Below are positions 44,401 through 59,076 of a stretch of DNA of 64,000 nucleotides, in pieces. How positions within the stretch are numbered: position 1 is the stretch's first letter; each line of letters opens with the position of its first letter. The position numbers and the translations under genes are program-made. The notes beneath the pieces were generated by a model, which ran no database searches, was not told the DNA's origin, and worked only from the letters and a program-made list of their open reading frames with translations. This DNA is from Pyrrhosoma nymphula (lineage: Eukaryota; Arthropoda; Insecta; Odonata; Coenagrionidae): the NCBI GenBank assembly GCA_963573305.1, contig OY754327.1, positions 139,726,855-139,790,854 of the forward strand, written 5' to 3'.

Positions 44401-47400
44401 AGAAATGGACGACTGCCCTCATATAGACGATTATAAAGTGACATTCTGACGTCGGCCACAAGTAGAGATGATACTAAGGTAGTGACGCCAGTCTATCTAA
44501 AAATGCCGTTTTCCATTACGGCTCGAGTACTGCTGAGTAATAATATAATTTACCCATGACTTCATGGATAAAAGTTTGTAAAAATATCGCTTGTCTCGCA
44601 AAGGACTTAAATAATCTGAAGCACATTTCTCCCGTTCTCTTCGTCTTCTTCTTTCTCTTCTTGCGATAATAATTATTCCTAATTGCCCTCTTTACAGCGC
44701 GAAAACAGAAAAGAATCTCTAATTACTCGCTTGGCAGATGATCTAACTTTCTCAAAGGTTTAACTATTGCATAACTGTAAAATAATGGGCAATTCAATCG
44801 TTACCTTAACGATATCATCATACTTCCGTGTGTAGGTGTGTGTATATCGGGCAAACCGGGTTTTCAGTGGAAGTTGACATATGTATGCGACTAATTAATT
44901 TTGTAATTCGTCTATATTTTTACTTATTAAGTTTCAAAAATTATCACTAGACTCGATTTCCGTTTCCATACTCAGAGTATAGATTTCATCAAATTCACGA
45001 ATTTTACCTCTGCATATGGCGTGATTATCCTTAAATAGGAGCCAAACCCATCGTTCAATTTTTCTCAGTACCCATTCCTTTCCAAAAACTCATGTTTCTA
45101 AAGTACCATATTACTTGTGAGCATATATTTTATAGCTATGCAGAACAAGTAATTTATAAGGGTAAAACTAACAGTTTTGAGAAACAACCATCGTTTACTC
45201 CAATAATCTAATACTATGGCAATGGAAGAGCATTTTTCTGTCGCTACTGTCGCTCGTATATGAATCCAAGTGTTTCATCAATAGCCTAGTATAAATTAAT
45301 GACACAAGGGAGTTTACGATGTTCTGGACCAATCAAGGCTCTCATAAAGCTCTTAAAGGTCTAAGAGAGTGAGAGTGGTCTCCAAGCCGCAGCTGAAGTG
45401 GCTCATATGGCACGTTCATTAGTTCCATTGTCAATGGAGAAGCTTCTTTATCTCTCGAGAAACATTTCTTAAGCGCTCCGCTGCATCTGACAGCGGGGAA
45501 GGGAAAATCATCAAAGAGGAGCGACGATGATAAATTGCTACCCTTTATAACCATCCTGACTTCAAGGTTGAACTCACCTTTCATTCACCACGAACTTTCA
45601 TTAAAATTGTACTCTAGGATTTTACTCGGGCTGAATATTTCAATATTTAACACATTATTTAGCAAAGTCGTCTAATGCACGATCAAAGGAATGGGAATTT
45701 CTTGATTTTACGTGAATCAATCGTCACTAATAACGCCAAAAAATATTAGGGGAGAGGGGATTTCAGCTTAAAGAGATTTAGGTCAAAATTAATTTATCTG
45801 AACTAGATTTTTATCTAGATCCTCCATCACATCATATATCACCAGCTCCTCTATCACAGCAGCAACGGTATATATATTTGTTTAAAACTCCGCGCAGCTT
45901 TTTTTATTGATTGTTTTCTCTTTACCCCATTGTCATCTCGAAGATACAGAACATTATTAAATGTTGAAATATATATGGAAAACTGTAGGCATCATCGGGG
46001 CACACTTCCTTTTCAATAATAGGTCAATTTATGCACTGGATATTTCAAGAGCCAACGATGAAAAGATTTAGCAAGATAAACTTATGCCAATACAATTACT
46101 AAAGAAAAGTGGTGCATGGAACGGCTAGTTGGGATTCCATTTCGAACACAACAAAAATGGCCTTTAAATTCAATGCAGGATGATGATGGGAATCAAAGAT
46201 TTATTTATAGTTTTCGTATATAATTGAAACGCTAGAGAGGAGAATGCTTCCAAGATTTGAAAAATGGTTAATTCTGCAGAGGAAAAGCTAAAGTATCTTC
46301 CTTTCCCGAAGTTTTCAAAAGTTGGTAAAACGTGCCACCATCTCAGAGTGGCTTCTGAATTGCTTTCTGCCAAGAGGAGGGCATCAGGAGAACTCTTTAC
46401 TACCTCTTTGAATTACCACAGTAAACGGGAGCAGGCGGAGAAAGCGTTTAGCACCGAGAACTCAAGTATTTTTCACGATGACACTCGCTCCTACCTCATG
46501 CGTTCCTAGTAAAAGTCCCCGATCTCGCACAATTAAATCCCGAAACTCGTCCGCGCTCTTTTACTCCCTCTGGCGAACTGCAATGAATTCTCTCCCTTTC
46601 GCGAGGATGTAATAGCACCGGGGAGATCGATGAGCCGGCCTTGTTCACAAGCACGAGAGAAAACGAGAAACCACGGTGAACATGACCTCTTGGCAAACGC
46701 AGCCGGCGAATGTTGCCACCGGCATCGTTTGATAAGTCTTGTTTCGACAGCTGACAAAATGTTTGAGCAAGAATGAGTATACTTCGTTGAAGACCGGAAA
46801 CATTCGGCTGCATCGCTTCTACGTGTTGTTTTTTTCACCGCTCTACCTTTTTTCTAAAACGTTGCTCAAATTTCAACTGCGTGATTCAAACTTTTTAGAG
46901 TATTTTGCACCATTCCATTTACTTCACAACAATTTATGTTCTTGTGATTATAAGTGATAAAGCTAGCTCGTTTTAAATTTTAAGGATCAGCAGAATCATC
47001 ATTTCGTAGTACATGAAGAATAGAGGTCAATCAAGAAACCTGTGCGAATCCGCAGGATTAAAGGCATTACTTATTAAATAATGATACCATTAATTGTGGC
47101 ACGAAAAGGAAATCTTAGTATACATACCATCAAGTGAATGTTAATGTTAAGTGTATATTCCATTACTCACGATCAATAACAATAAGAGATTTAATCAAAG
47201 AGATCAATAACAAAGAGAGCAACAGTATAATGCAGTAGATGAGTAGGGAGACCGATAGAGCTGACATTTATTTGTGTAAAGCTTGCAGCGTGCCTAAATG
47301 GTTCAAATAAACAAAAAAAGCAATTTTTTCTCGCAGTTAGCGTACTGTATACCCCATTGACCCAGTAAAATAGCCAGTAATCAATATTATATAAGGCTCG

Positions 47401-48240
47401 ACGGCGATACGAGCACTAAAATTTTATTTTTTCAAGTGCCTCCAGTTTAAGGGTCCAACCACGCTTAAAGCGGCCAGTTACCCATGCATTTCCGTCACAT
47501 CAACCACCAGAGTACGTAAGGGGGGTACGTAAGTGAGTGAAGTCGAGTAAACGATTAGGCCCCCGAAAGGGGCTTTGGGTGCACTCAACATCGGACGACC
47601 ACGACGACAATGAGCCCTCAGCACTCGTCGTTACCTCCATAACCCACTTCCGCGGAGCCGGAACTAAATAGTCGAAAAGGATGTCCCGTTGCCCAGTAAT
47701 CTCCTGGCTGAGGAAATTTCGCCTGTGATAATGGACGCGGCGGAGTCAGCCATTCAAGAGACCCACATTCGGTGCCACGCAGATTCCCTCCCACCCCTCT
47801 CCAGCGTCTCCCGCCTCACCCTTCTCCAATAACCCCTCTGCTCTTCTCTCCCCTCCAACCCATTGATTATCCCTGGAGTGGGCTCCCTCCCCTACCCGGA
47901 GCAGCGGCGGCGGCAGGGTACTCAGTCAACTCCCACCCCGCACCCTTCGCCCTTCCCTCTCACGAGGTTAGTAGCAAGATCGACCGCCGTCAATGCCGTT
48001 CCTCTGTGATCCCATCCTTCCCTTTGCCCCCCCAAAGAGGTCAGGCGGACGTCTTTCTCGTAGATGGCAGCACATCCTCCCTCCCACGTGTACATGAATA
48101 GGTATATGCTTACCCACGTACATACCCACGCGGGCGAACGGGAGAGAAAGGAAGGTGAGGTCGGATTGGCGCGGTGCTGGAGCACAACGTTCGAAGCAGT
48201 TGAACTTTGGCGGGCGGCGACCGCTGAGGAGATATGAGAC
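41465..48240. other. Non-coding stretch with scattered GC-rich patches
   Basis: GC-rich patches lie at 43560-43920, 46380-46720 and 47460-48240; the last is pyrimidine-rich (CCCTCC words) at 47780-47960. None shows an exon I can identify. AT-rich elsewhere. Confidence 0.35.
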
Positions 48241-48243
48241 TGG

Positions 48244-48385
48244 CGGGAAATTTACAGTGGAGAAATCATTCGCCTTCGACTCGTGTTCCTGCGAATGCAT
48301 TTTCCACTATTAATTTCACACATTCGAGCTAGAGGGCTTCCCACTTGGATGACCCGGGTTTAAATCCGATTCCGGAGGAATTTTT
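48244..48385 (+). mobile_element. Hairpin SINE-like element, copy D, plus tRNA-like tail
   Basis: GGGAAATTTACAGTGGAG, then AAATCATTCGCC, is inverted as GCGAATGCATTTTCCACT and AATTTCACA at 48290-48325. Beyond the hairpin, ACCCGGGTTTAAATCCGATT (48349-48368) resembles a tRNA T-arm and B box. Confidence 0.5.
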
Positions 48386-48389
48386 TTAT

Positions 48390-51300
48390 TGGTAACGGTC
48401 CCTACTTCGATGCTGCGAGGAGTGCACTCAGCCCGTTAAGGAAGTTAGAGCGAAACATAACTTCACATAAAGTTCAATGAATTTGACCTGACTGTGATGA
48501 AAATGATCTCATCTTTTGAATGATCCCAAAGTAATAGCCACTTGCCGAATTACTTTTCGAGACATTTTCCCGAAAACACAAGCCGTTTTCCATGGAATAT
48601 CGTATGGCTTATGCTCCACAGAGCCTTTGCTTAAAAAATGAAGAAGTTTTGACGCATGTATCGCGTCAAAAATGTTCATTTTCTCAATTCATTTTCTTTC
48701 TCAACAATTAATAAAACAACTTTATTACTCACCGTAATACTTTTTCAAAATCGCAGAAAAACCTTCGGTTTTGTGAAGGCGTTTTCAGCGTACGGCATGA
48801 AACAAATGTGTCCAGTTAAAGCCATATGCATGTATATTTAGTTAGTTACCGAGAATTTCAGTCACATAAGACAGTGCACGTAATTAACATTACAGTATTA
48901 CATTCATGCTTCTTATAACTACTTAAATAAAAAAAAAATTTTTCGGTACAGTGTCTACCATGAAAAGAGAAAAATCTCACTCAAAATTCCTTAAACCGCG
49001 GTTTGGTCTGGGCTCCTTTCGTTAAGACTATGCTGATGACAACACCGCGGGTTTCTCATATCCCTTCTACCTTACCTTCCACTCCTACCCTGATGCCTTC
49101 TCTCCTTGTCTGAGGCACCGATTCGTGCGGAACAGACTTGAAACAATGACGATGAATAAAGAGAAAAGGGCACGCCACCTACCGAGTCTCTTCCACCTTT
49201 TGCTTCCGGAAAGATGATGGACGTGGGTCTGGAGATGAGCCCTCTCGTTATATTCGCATCGCTCGTTTTTATTTGCTTCGGAGCGGAGGGGACGCTCCGG
49301 CTGCCTCAGCAGCGCCGCTGGCCGAGTGTAGCTCGCACGACCGGGGAACCGCGGAGGGCGTGAAGTTCCGTGCCCGCCCCTTAAAGACGATAGGCGAAGG
49401 AAATGGACGTGCTCGGTTTTTCATCGTGGCGTGTTGAGTGGGGAACGTGATGGGGAATGAATATATTAATGTGGTGTTGAGTGGTGTAGGAAGAATGTAC
49501 CGACACCACACTCCCCTGAGCTGCTACCCACTTGTTGAGTCCGGGCCCGATGGCAGAGCAACAGGTTTCTGCAAAGAGGTGTGAAGCGATGCCACCAAGG
49601 CGGGGAGGGAGGTTATGGGGCATTTTTGTTTTCCATGCTGACGACCTCGCACAGCGGGAGGTTGGGACTCCCCGATGTGCGACCCCGCCCTTTAAAGGTC
49701 GCGAAACCCAAGCCGATGACGACGTGACCTACAGGTCACCACGTTTACTACCGGTCTCTGATAGACCCATCGCGCGTTGTGTTAGAACAGCAATCAGCCA
49801 ACATTTGCACACGAGTGGCCCTTCTGATTCGCAAATGCAAATTGCTATGCACCGTTTGCGGTAATATCAATGAATTAGGTAATACCGGAGAACTCATTCT
49901 AATTTACGCGATCGATAGCCAATTATGGGGCAAGGCGGAAATATTAAGCGTTAAAAAAAACAAAGTTGCTCCGCACTTAATTTTTATCAGCTGGTACGCA
50001 TTAAAGTAATCGTAATTCTCAAGGGCCGAGATTTTACCACAAAATATTATCTCTCAAGAAGCCGCTACAAAATTAGGCTACTTCCAGTTACTTTTTGCCG
50101 TCTCTTGTACGGCCTTTAGACCTAAGGCATCGACAGCAATAACTAATATTGAGAGTAACCAACAAAGAGCGTTTGTTCTAAAGCTTGAGATGTCCCGATT
50201 TCACAAAGTATTTTCGCCAACAATACCATATAGGATCCACCATACCATACCATACTATATAGGATACTAAAAAGCCACAACCATAATCCACTGAAACTAT
50301 GGTACACTAAATAATCATAGCATAAGTTTATCTTCGTAAAATGAAATGCCCCCAAAAGTGAATTTCCCGCATACAGCGGCGGCCAAACCATTGGGGGTCG
50401 TTCGTGTCATCCTTGTGAACAAACAAAATAGAGCCGTCGTAATGTTTCGTAGCGTCTCACTCAACTTGGCTCACACCCGGAAGGTGGGTATCACTGTTTT
50501 TTGTAAATTTAAATGTAGATAATACGCACTTTTAAATGCAAAAGCGTCAGGCTGAAAAGGTATTAATCAATTCCGAGTAATCTTGCTGTCGTTATCAGGA
50601 CCGGCATCACGCCTAACATAACAGTAAAACAGAACATAAATTGCGATGATTTTAAATATTTAATCGCAACTAGAGCGTAACCGACAGTTTTGAGCCCTCA
50701 GAAACTGAGACCGAGAAATTATATTTCCTGAGAATCCTTCAGAATTTCCGAAATCATCATTTTCATTTTTTTCGATGATCATTAGTGAAAATTTATTTAT
50801 CAGTAACTGTTAATTCACAGCATAGCCGTAGTGAGGTCAGTGCAGCTGAGGCTGGTGACCACGACGAGCACAGTTTTGCCCTTTTGCCGCGGGGCGGAAA
50901 CGGTCCTGTAAAAGGTTAACGCAAAATTAAGTACTCGTATGACGAGTCAGAACTTCCATTATAGAGATCGACCAGCATTTCATGAGTAATGTATCTGTGC
51001 TCAGGTAAGTAAATAGGGCCACTTTGGCTCTGACAATCAGTATCACTTGGTTTTACTTGTATGATATTTTAAGCTTTCTTAAAATGTGTACAATATTTTT
51101 CCTTTTTGGTTCAAACAGAAATATTTTCGACCTTCAGACCACTTTTCCCGGGATTCGAGAATGAGAAATCGTGAAAATTCCCGATACGAGTGAGACGGAA
51201 TTCCCACCCTGAAACACTGATTCCAACCTCCTTATCACGAAAGTAAGGAGCAAATTAGTCCACAGTGCCGTTTACCATCCGGAAATATTTTGGAGGGTCT

Positions 51301-53440
51301 TCTATTCAAATGCATGCGAAAGCTCTTTGAGTACCCCCAACTAAAAACCTTATGTTGCGACTTTCTAGGTAGCACAATTTCGTAGGAATTCGCAAGTGGC
51401 CCAGGGGAAGGAACTGGTCCCTTATCCTGAATGTAAAAATATCATACGTCAATCAGCTTATTACGAAGTGATCTTTTCCTTCTTAAGGTTGTTTACTTTG
51501 CGATCACTTTCATAAACGTCAATGCGCTACCGTGCAGAAAATATGAAATTATTGATCAGTCACGGATTTACCTCGCTACATGAGAAAGTTAATTAATATT
51601 ATGGAATCACACATGAGATTAAAACAACGAAAGCCTTTTTTATGGTACGGGGAAGCAAGAATGTTTTCACTAAAACAAATGACCCAATGTATTGAAGTAA
51701 CAAATACGAAAGAAGTTTTCAACATTGTAAATTGAATAAGTTTACATCACAATGATAGGTTTCATAGAAATCGTTATCAGGTGCAGCGAAGCTGTTTGCC
51801 TAGGGACAACAAGGTGTTTTTAATGCATATCCAAGCAACGTTATCGATTTACACCGTTTAACTATAACATTTGGCAAACCTACGTTGAAAAAAATACACC
51901 AAAGATATTGTATAAAAACGATAAAAAAACGACCACTTAATACCATGAAAAGTGTTTCTTAACACATTTTTCTTCGACAATATGGGAATGCAGTGCAAAT
52001 GAAGACTAAAAATTAACACGCATTTTACGTTGATTGAAACGACAGGTTTAAAAAGAATGAAATTAAAGCTTATTTTAATTACCTAATGGCCCCACAAAAA
52101 TTAATCTCGATAATCCCAACAATTCAACCATAAATAAGGGATTTGAAGCAAGGTCATAATTTTCCAATTCATCCTTTCCAATGAATGACTAATTGGGTTC
52201 AAAGTGACTCAAAATAACTGTGAATATTACACTGAACATTTACCAAAATTCTTTCCACTGCACAACATCATGGATAAGGACTATAAATAGACGGTTAAAA
52301 AAATCACTGTAGCAAAAAAGAGATCTACTAACCTCAAGATTGAATGCTTGAATTCACATTAATCGAAAAGATTTTATTATTTGTTGTATTAATAATATAC
52401 ATGCAATATATATTATTTTTTAGACTTAATTTAAATTTAAATGACCTTTATTAAGACCCTTTAAGTCCATTTTTAATGCACCAGATGATTTTCAATTAAA
52501 GAAAAACGTACTCATGTTAACTCCGACGCGTTTTTTCTGGAAGCAGAGCTCTAGATTTTAACAGTATATTCCATTTTTTTAATGACGTTCTCTAGATAGA
52601 ATATAATGGCTAATGTAACAATGAGTTCATTGAATTGAAAGAGCTATCCGTTAGATCTTTTGAATGGTAGGCTAATTTATGACTGTGTTAATGCTTAATT
52701 GTTCCAATGTCCCGGAAGTTCTACTAATTGTACAGCTAATTTATTTCGGTTATAGTTCATACTGTATAACATCATGTATGTTTTTTTCCACCCTGCTACC
52801 ACTTCATTTCACTTAGTTAGTGAAATATCCTGGAAGAACATTGATACCAACAACAATACATTTTACAAATGTCTGCATTGCTTTCAACCCACCTCTTAAG
52901 TCCCATCTGGCTAAAAACATTTCATCGCGTGAATAGTCAAAGAAGAGTTTCATTGCTGGGAATTCGTGACAAAGGTAGCTCATGGTGTCTGTTTCGCGAC
53001 TTAATTTTCGATGAAAAGATTTCATGAAACCTTGGGACAAAAGTGATTCAAATGATATGAAAGAGGTACCAACACAATTAAGCCAGCATGTAAAAATAGT
53101 CCTGTAACTAGAAAGATTTTTCGTGTTCTCGCAAGGAATGTTTGTTATTTGGGGCGAAATAGCAATTTATGCTTAGCAATGTAGTTTAAATTACTTAAAT
53201 TTGCCGGCGGAAGAAACGGTAGCCTTCTACATATGAATTAAAATATCTGGTGTTCACAATCACAAGTTTTAGCTATTTTCTAGATTACAAATTTTTCCAT
53301 AAACGAAATGAGTCGAAGTCTCACCTATTAAAACTACAAAACTTAACGACACGTAATAGGATTTATATGGAAGTTACGCGACTAACATACTTTGCCATTT
53401 TATAGCTAATAAATTTCTCATATCTGAACAATTGAAGGTT
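48390..53440. other. Non-coding stretch
   Basis: A GC-rich patch at 49140-49800 has no recognised exon. It contains TGACCT-AC-AGGTCA at 49725-49738, an everted nuclear-receptor-type half-site pair. The rest is AT-rich and featureless. Confidence 0.4.
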
Positions 53441-53444
53441 GGCA

Positions 53445-55290
53445 TTTTCAATAAAAAACTGTAAATGAATAATAATTCTCAAAAGCTGAAAAAGTTATCG
53501 ATAAAACTTTACATTATCACGAGGAAGACATTTATGATGAACATACCTACTTTATACAGAAGTGTAAACGACATATCTAGAAAGCAGAAAAAGATGTGTC
53601 TACACAGGATAAATGTTCACGAGGCTGAGGTAGGGGGGAATAGACATCACCGGAGGGAGTGCTCATTTTATTAGCTCTAGCTATTTCCCACGCATTGGGC
53701 GAATGTTCACGATGCATTGGCGACAGCCCGATGTAAGCTTTCCTCTTCATCCGGCTCGCAATGAGCAGAAGTGCCGGATTGCCCTTTAGGTTGACTTCTG
53801 ACCGGCGCATTACAGGTGAACGCGAGTCGAACAAAAAAATGAGACGAGTTGAGGGTTTTCCCGCACTCATTGGGCGACTCTCACTATGAGAGAGGTCTCC
53901 GCGTCGGAGATAAAGAGGCCGGGAGAGAGGGAGAGGGACCGAACGAACCGCTACGTTCACCGAGCATTATTCCATCACAAAGTCAGCGCTGGGTGGAGAA
54001 GGGCGAACAGGTGAGGGACCCCAAAAAAAAGCCCGGCGCGCCGGTTTATCACCACTCGCTAAAAAGAGCTCTACCCACTCACTCGACGCCAACCCTGCGG
54101 AGCGAGCGAGAAAGAGGAAAGAGGAGCGAGAGACAATGGTGAACGGAAAGGGGACGGAGAGAGGAGACGGGTCGTGCAATCGACTGTCCAAGTCCATGTC
54201 CCACCGACCACACCTTTCATGTTCCCCGGATATGCAAGGAATAAATCATCCGTGAGCTTTAAAAAAAATCTTGAAAAATATAAAAAGGTGTTGGCCAAGA
54301 AATACCCAACAAATTTTATTGCATTCTTGCGAAGATGCATTTTAAGAAAGCCGCAGTAAAATTATCGCAGAAAATAAATCTTTTTCCAATGCAGTCAACC
54401 ATTTCACCCTCCTAAGAAATGAATTTGTATTACCGTACACACCCGAAGAGTTCTTAACCAATGACTGTATATAATGAAATTAACCGTGGCCATCTGGACG
54501 TGGAGGAATTATGGCTACGATAAATTGCTCTAGTCAATAGTAGTTTTACTCATTAACTGTTTAATTTACTACGTATTCCAGCGTAATCTTCATGTACATA
54601 CTGCCTAAACCTGATGGTGTCACCGTCAAATCGGGAAATCTAGAAGGTTGCCGCATAATACCAACCGTATCTGATGTTACTACAAACAGTTATTGACTGA
54701 TGTCACTTATTGACCGTCTGTACCTGATCATGACAAGGTAGAAACAATGAACCACGTAGTAAATCTTTTCTTATTCCTTTTTAGATTTGTATTCCGCATC
54801 CTGGATTTTCTTCTCCCGTTGTGTGGAATTCTTCAATTAAGTCCTAGTTTCGGAATATAAAGAAATAGCTGCTGGCTTGGAGAATATCCCATGATAAATA
54901 TATATATAATATACCATTTACAAAATGATCTTAAAGCCGAGTATTAAACATTACCACGAACTCGGGTAACTTATGCATCGTACGCATTTAATTCGTGACC
55001 GCGTGGCTTTTTTCCTCGCGCGTGAGTAAAAGAGAGGAAGAGCCTGAGAGAGGTTGTGGTGTGCATTTGACGAATGCCTGCACGGAACCTCTCTCTTTCT
55101 TCCATTCCCTCGCGTAACTTTCATACTTATTACGTGGCAATCTCGCGGATTTCCCCGAGCTTTTTATTTCATAAATTTTGCTTGGCACATCACTTATATA
55201 TATATTATTTCATTCGAGTACAAAGGGCCCCGTGGGAAGAGATTACGGGCACGCGAAATTCCATTTATGAGGGAAGGTTGTCGCTAGGGA
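53445..55290. other. Non-coding stretch
   Basis: A GC- and purine-rich patch lies at 53630-54180. No exon was recognised. Confidence 0.4.
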
Positions 55291-55299
55291 CAGTGCGAG

Positions 55300-55559
55300 A
55301 CGTGGGAAGAAGAGAGGCGGGCGGGGAAGGAGAGAAGAGGAGGTATAGGGTAGGGAAAAAAATATTTTTGAAAAAAGAAGGCGAGGGATTAGAAGAATTG
55401 AAAGGCATTTTTTCGTAAAATTCCGTCTTTGAAAGAGAGCGTCGGGGAAACGGGGAATTTTTTTTCGGAGGGAAGGGGGACGTAGGTGAGGGAGGTAGAG
55501 AAAGGTAAACGCGAAATGAAATGGGAATGGAATGAGCAGGGAGTGGATGAGTGTGTGTG

Positions 55560-55612
<53 letters not shown>

Positions 55613-55820
55613 TATAGTGTGAGTAAGAGAGAGGAATATAAAAGGGATTTGGTTCATATGAGTGTGAGAGAGGGAGGCAGCGGGCACAGAGTGTCGGTGG
55701 CAGGGCGGGGTCGCGGTGGGGGAAGGAAGGGAAGCGGCAATGTGATATAGGGGGAGGGGAGAGAATCAGGGGAAACGGGAGATGGGAAAGAAAGGAAGGC
55801 AATAAGGAATGAGGAGACTA
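55300..55820 (+). repeat. Purine-rich tract interrupted by an (AT)n microsatellite
   Basis: The plus strand is G/A-rich on both sides of an (AT)n run at 55561-55615, which is broken once by TAATA. Antisense frames read poly Ser/Pro and (Ile-Tyr)n and are artefacts. Confidence 0.8.
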
Positions 55821-55829
55821 CACGTGGCG

Positions 55830-58800
55830 CATATGTACAGTCAACGGCGAAAGTTAATAAGTTAATCTGCGCCACGTAGTGTAGTCCGTAGTCCGGATAT
55901 ACTTTAATTTTAAAAGAACACGTGGCATTTATTGACAGGATTTAGTTTTTATCCATACTTTGTTTCCCAGAACTTCAAAAAAGTGTATCATATACTTATT
56001 TTTTCCATCCCTTTGAAACATAGTGATCTTGGTCAAATTCGTGGCGCGGCAGTGCTTCCCACATTCCTTTTTCGGTTAACTTTACATACGTGCACATTTA
56101 ATATGGATATACTCGAAGTCGTGTATATGCATCTCCTATTTTCCTTTCCAATCTTGTGTTTTACCTTGACTGGCCACCTACGATTCTCCCTCAAACCAAA
56201 AGGAGGGAACTATTAAATATTTAAGTGAGAAAAACTATATGATACTCATACACATCAATACGTACACTAAATTGTTTCAGGCTGCGTTTCCAAGAAGTTG
56301 CATGCACTTGGTAATATAATTGAACGGTACCACATACTAATGAAAGTACTAATACCAAAAGTATCAATTGGTTGGTGGAAAAAAACGCTGTGCCTCTCGT
56401 TAATATAGAAAATTACTTGCGTGTAGACTTGTGTATGAACACATTACCATTCTTATATTATATTATTTCATTGATGCACACATAAATATGTGCTTACTTA
56501 TGTGAATTTATGTGGGTGGGTTGGGCCTGCCTTGTATATATGTGCACCTTACTTTTGATAAGTACCATTATGTGTTTTGGGTACGTAAAACAGGAACTAT
56601 TTCTGTGCACGAAAGCGTATGCTCTTGTGATCTCGCATAAGCACACGCGTACTTACGAACGTATCTACGAGTGTGCATAGACTGAAATGCGTCTTGGCAG
56701 TCACGTCAGTCCCCCGGCGGTATACAATGACTCCAACGTAAGGTAACGTGACAGACGGAGAAGGATATAAAAACGCAGTATATGCGCACACAAAAGGCAA
56801 GACAAGCGCTCGCTCCTTTTCTCGCCAATGTTTCGAGAGTCCCTTGTTTTTTCGCATTGTCAAATACCGGAAAGGATGTCTCCTCCGGCTGTCTGTCTCC
56901 TCTGTATTCCACGATGACGTTCGGGTAAAAAAATAACGAAAAGGTCGACGATGTGGCTCTGCGAAGCAGTTTTCCCTTTTCCCATACTTTCCTTCTCTCT
57001 CTCTTCATTTCCCCAAAGGACATACCGTGCCCAAATTCCGTGATTACAAGTTCGCATTCACGCACGTGTTGTCCGCGTGGCATAGTATGTTGTTACTGGG
57101 CGTGATGACGCGGATCGCACGCACGCTTGGTACCGTGGAGGGAATGCGCTCGTATAGGGCAAGGGTCGACAGCCGCCAAGAGGAGCTAACTAACTAGGTG
57201 ACCTTCCCGATTTAAAGTGAGGAATCGAGTCCCAAACATCAGGTGTTTCATTTTCGCGAACCGTTTAATCGCTCGGTTTGTAATAAATATTTATTTATTG
57301 TTTTATTACTCCGCGTAATAATTAACGTTAGATTTATTTATGGACTCCCACTTTTTTTAAGAGCCACAGTTGAATGAGCAGGTGAATTATTTACGCAATC
57401 ATTTTCCACGGCTCGTATTCAACGGTTGTACTGTCACGTCAATTATTTTAATTTCGGATACGCGATTTCTTCATTAAATGCAGCTCAAATCATTTATGCA
57501 TTGTTTTTCTATTATAAGTGAAAATATTTTGAGTTTTTCGTCGTTTATTCGTCAGGGGAAATTTAATTGTCATTTCTCTTTAAATTGTTATCATCATCAG
57601 CAGTCATCAATCCGAGGATCGTTGACCTTGAAAATAAAAAAAACCTTCATATAATATAGTTCCACTCTTGTACTTAACTTGAAAAAATACACCGATAATA
57701 CACGCTAAGATTTGACAGAGTAACGACTAGATTAATCAAATCAGGGAATTGTAAAAATTGGTCAAAAAACAGAGGATTGTAAACAATAAATATAACCTCA
57801 GATTAAATATAAAAACTTTGATTACAGGAGTTCACGACATTATGAGGGGGTAATGTGAGATTGGAATATCAAGGAGAGACATTTAATTTGTTGTTTAAGC
57901 CGGAGAATTTTGAAACAAGAAGATGGCAATCAACACATCAAAAGAGCACCGAGCTCATAATTACGAATGTGACTACGATGGAATTAATAAATGGGGACGT
58001 TTGATAGTCACGCGCCACCATTCTCACGTTACAGAAATATAGACCGCATTTCTACACATTTCTGTAAAAAATGCTGATAATGTTCTCTTCCGCCAGCGTT
58101 TAGGGTGAAGAATACATATGCTTAACTCAGCATATTCCACATTCCTGTGATCTCCCTCCCGACAACTTGACACTCGCTCTCCCATTGGTTCAGTATCTCC
58201 TTTCGCCTCTTGATTCTGCCACGAGAGCTCTCTGAAATCACTCCCTCCTCCACCACTAATGCAATCCAATTATCGTACAATTTACAACATCCTCATGGTG
58301 GATAAAACCATGCCATTGACTTATGCAAATTTTACCTTTTCATAGAAAAGGAATTGTATTCTATTAATATTGGGCTGGTTATTACTTTTTATCGCCACAT
58401 TGCCAGATAATTAAACACGCAAGTATTTTCCGTTCACCAATCTACTGTCTAGCTTCCATGTTACAGCCGTCTAAAAATGTAAATGCTCGACAGTTTCATC
58501 GGAAGAGGCAAACAACTACTTACCATGGGACAATTTGTCAGATCCCATCGCGCGGTAATCAGAGCGAGTCGGTTATTTCGTTAGCCAAAACTAGCCTCAT
58601 GTCGGACATCGTTAATCATTTACGAGTTGGTGACATTTTTCGTCTGAACATTAGCGGAAAAACTTGATATAAGCTATTTGTTAGCTGATACACAAAATTC
58701 GCAAAAATGATTGTGATTTCACCCTAGAGTGACCAACAGTCCAGATAATCTAGTGCGAAAGCGAAACCAGGCCTTATGACCATCTGCAGTGATACCAGAT

Positions 58801-59020
58801 TATAAATTTTATGGTAGCAGTTGATAGGAATTGTGCAGGTTGATGAAGAAGCCAAAAATTGAATCTGTATTTCAGCAACGAAAACTCTCGACAGCAAAGT
58901 GGTATATAGTACCTCAAGGTGATGAAAAATACGCAAATAATCGTGAATTGGTATTATATTGACCACAATCTGCCCCCACCGACAGCAGGCTCAAGTGTCG
59001 CCACTGCAACAGCATACGAA
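55830..59020. other. AT-rich non-coding stretch
   Basis: No exon or complete mobile element was recognised. Confidence 0.4.
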
Positions 59021-59029
59021 AACTGTCTC

Positions 59030-59066
59030 AGTCCATCTACAATATCCTTGAGGTTGTAGATGGACT
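59030..59066. repeat. Short hairpin with 13-bp perfect arms
   Basis: AGTCCATCTACAA at 59030-59042 is exactly inverted at 59054-59066. Confidence 0.65.
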
Positions 59067-59076
59067 TTATGGATGG

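Noticed and set aside
47772..48101. 109-codon plus-strand frame in a GC-rich patch
   Set aside because: Low-complexity Pro/Ser-rich translation from CCCTCC words; no splice-site or family support.
49725..49738. TGACCT-AC-AGGTCA as a nuclear receptor site
   Set aside because: A single 14-base match in 64 kb with no nearby gene start is weak evidence; noted only in the region description.
55265..55802. Minus-strand frames of 137-140 codons with Ile-Tyr repeats
   Set aside because: They are produced by the (AT)n microsatellite and the flanking purine-rich tract.
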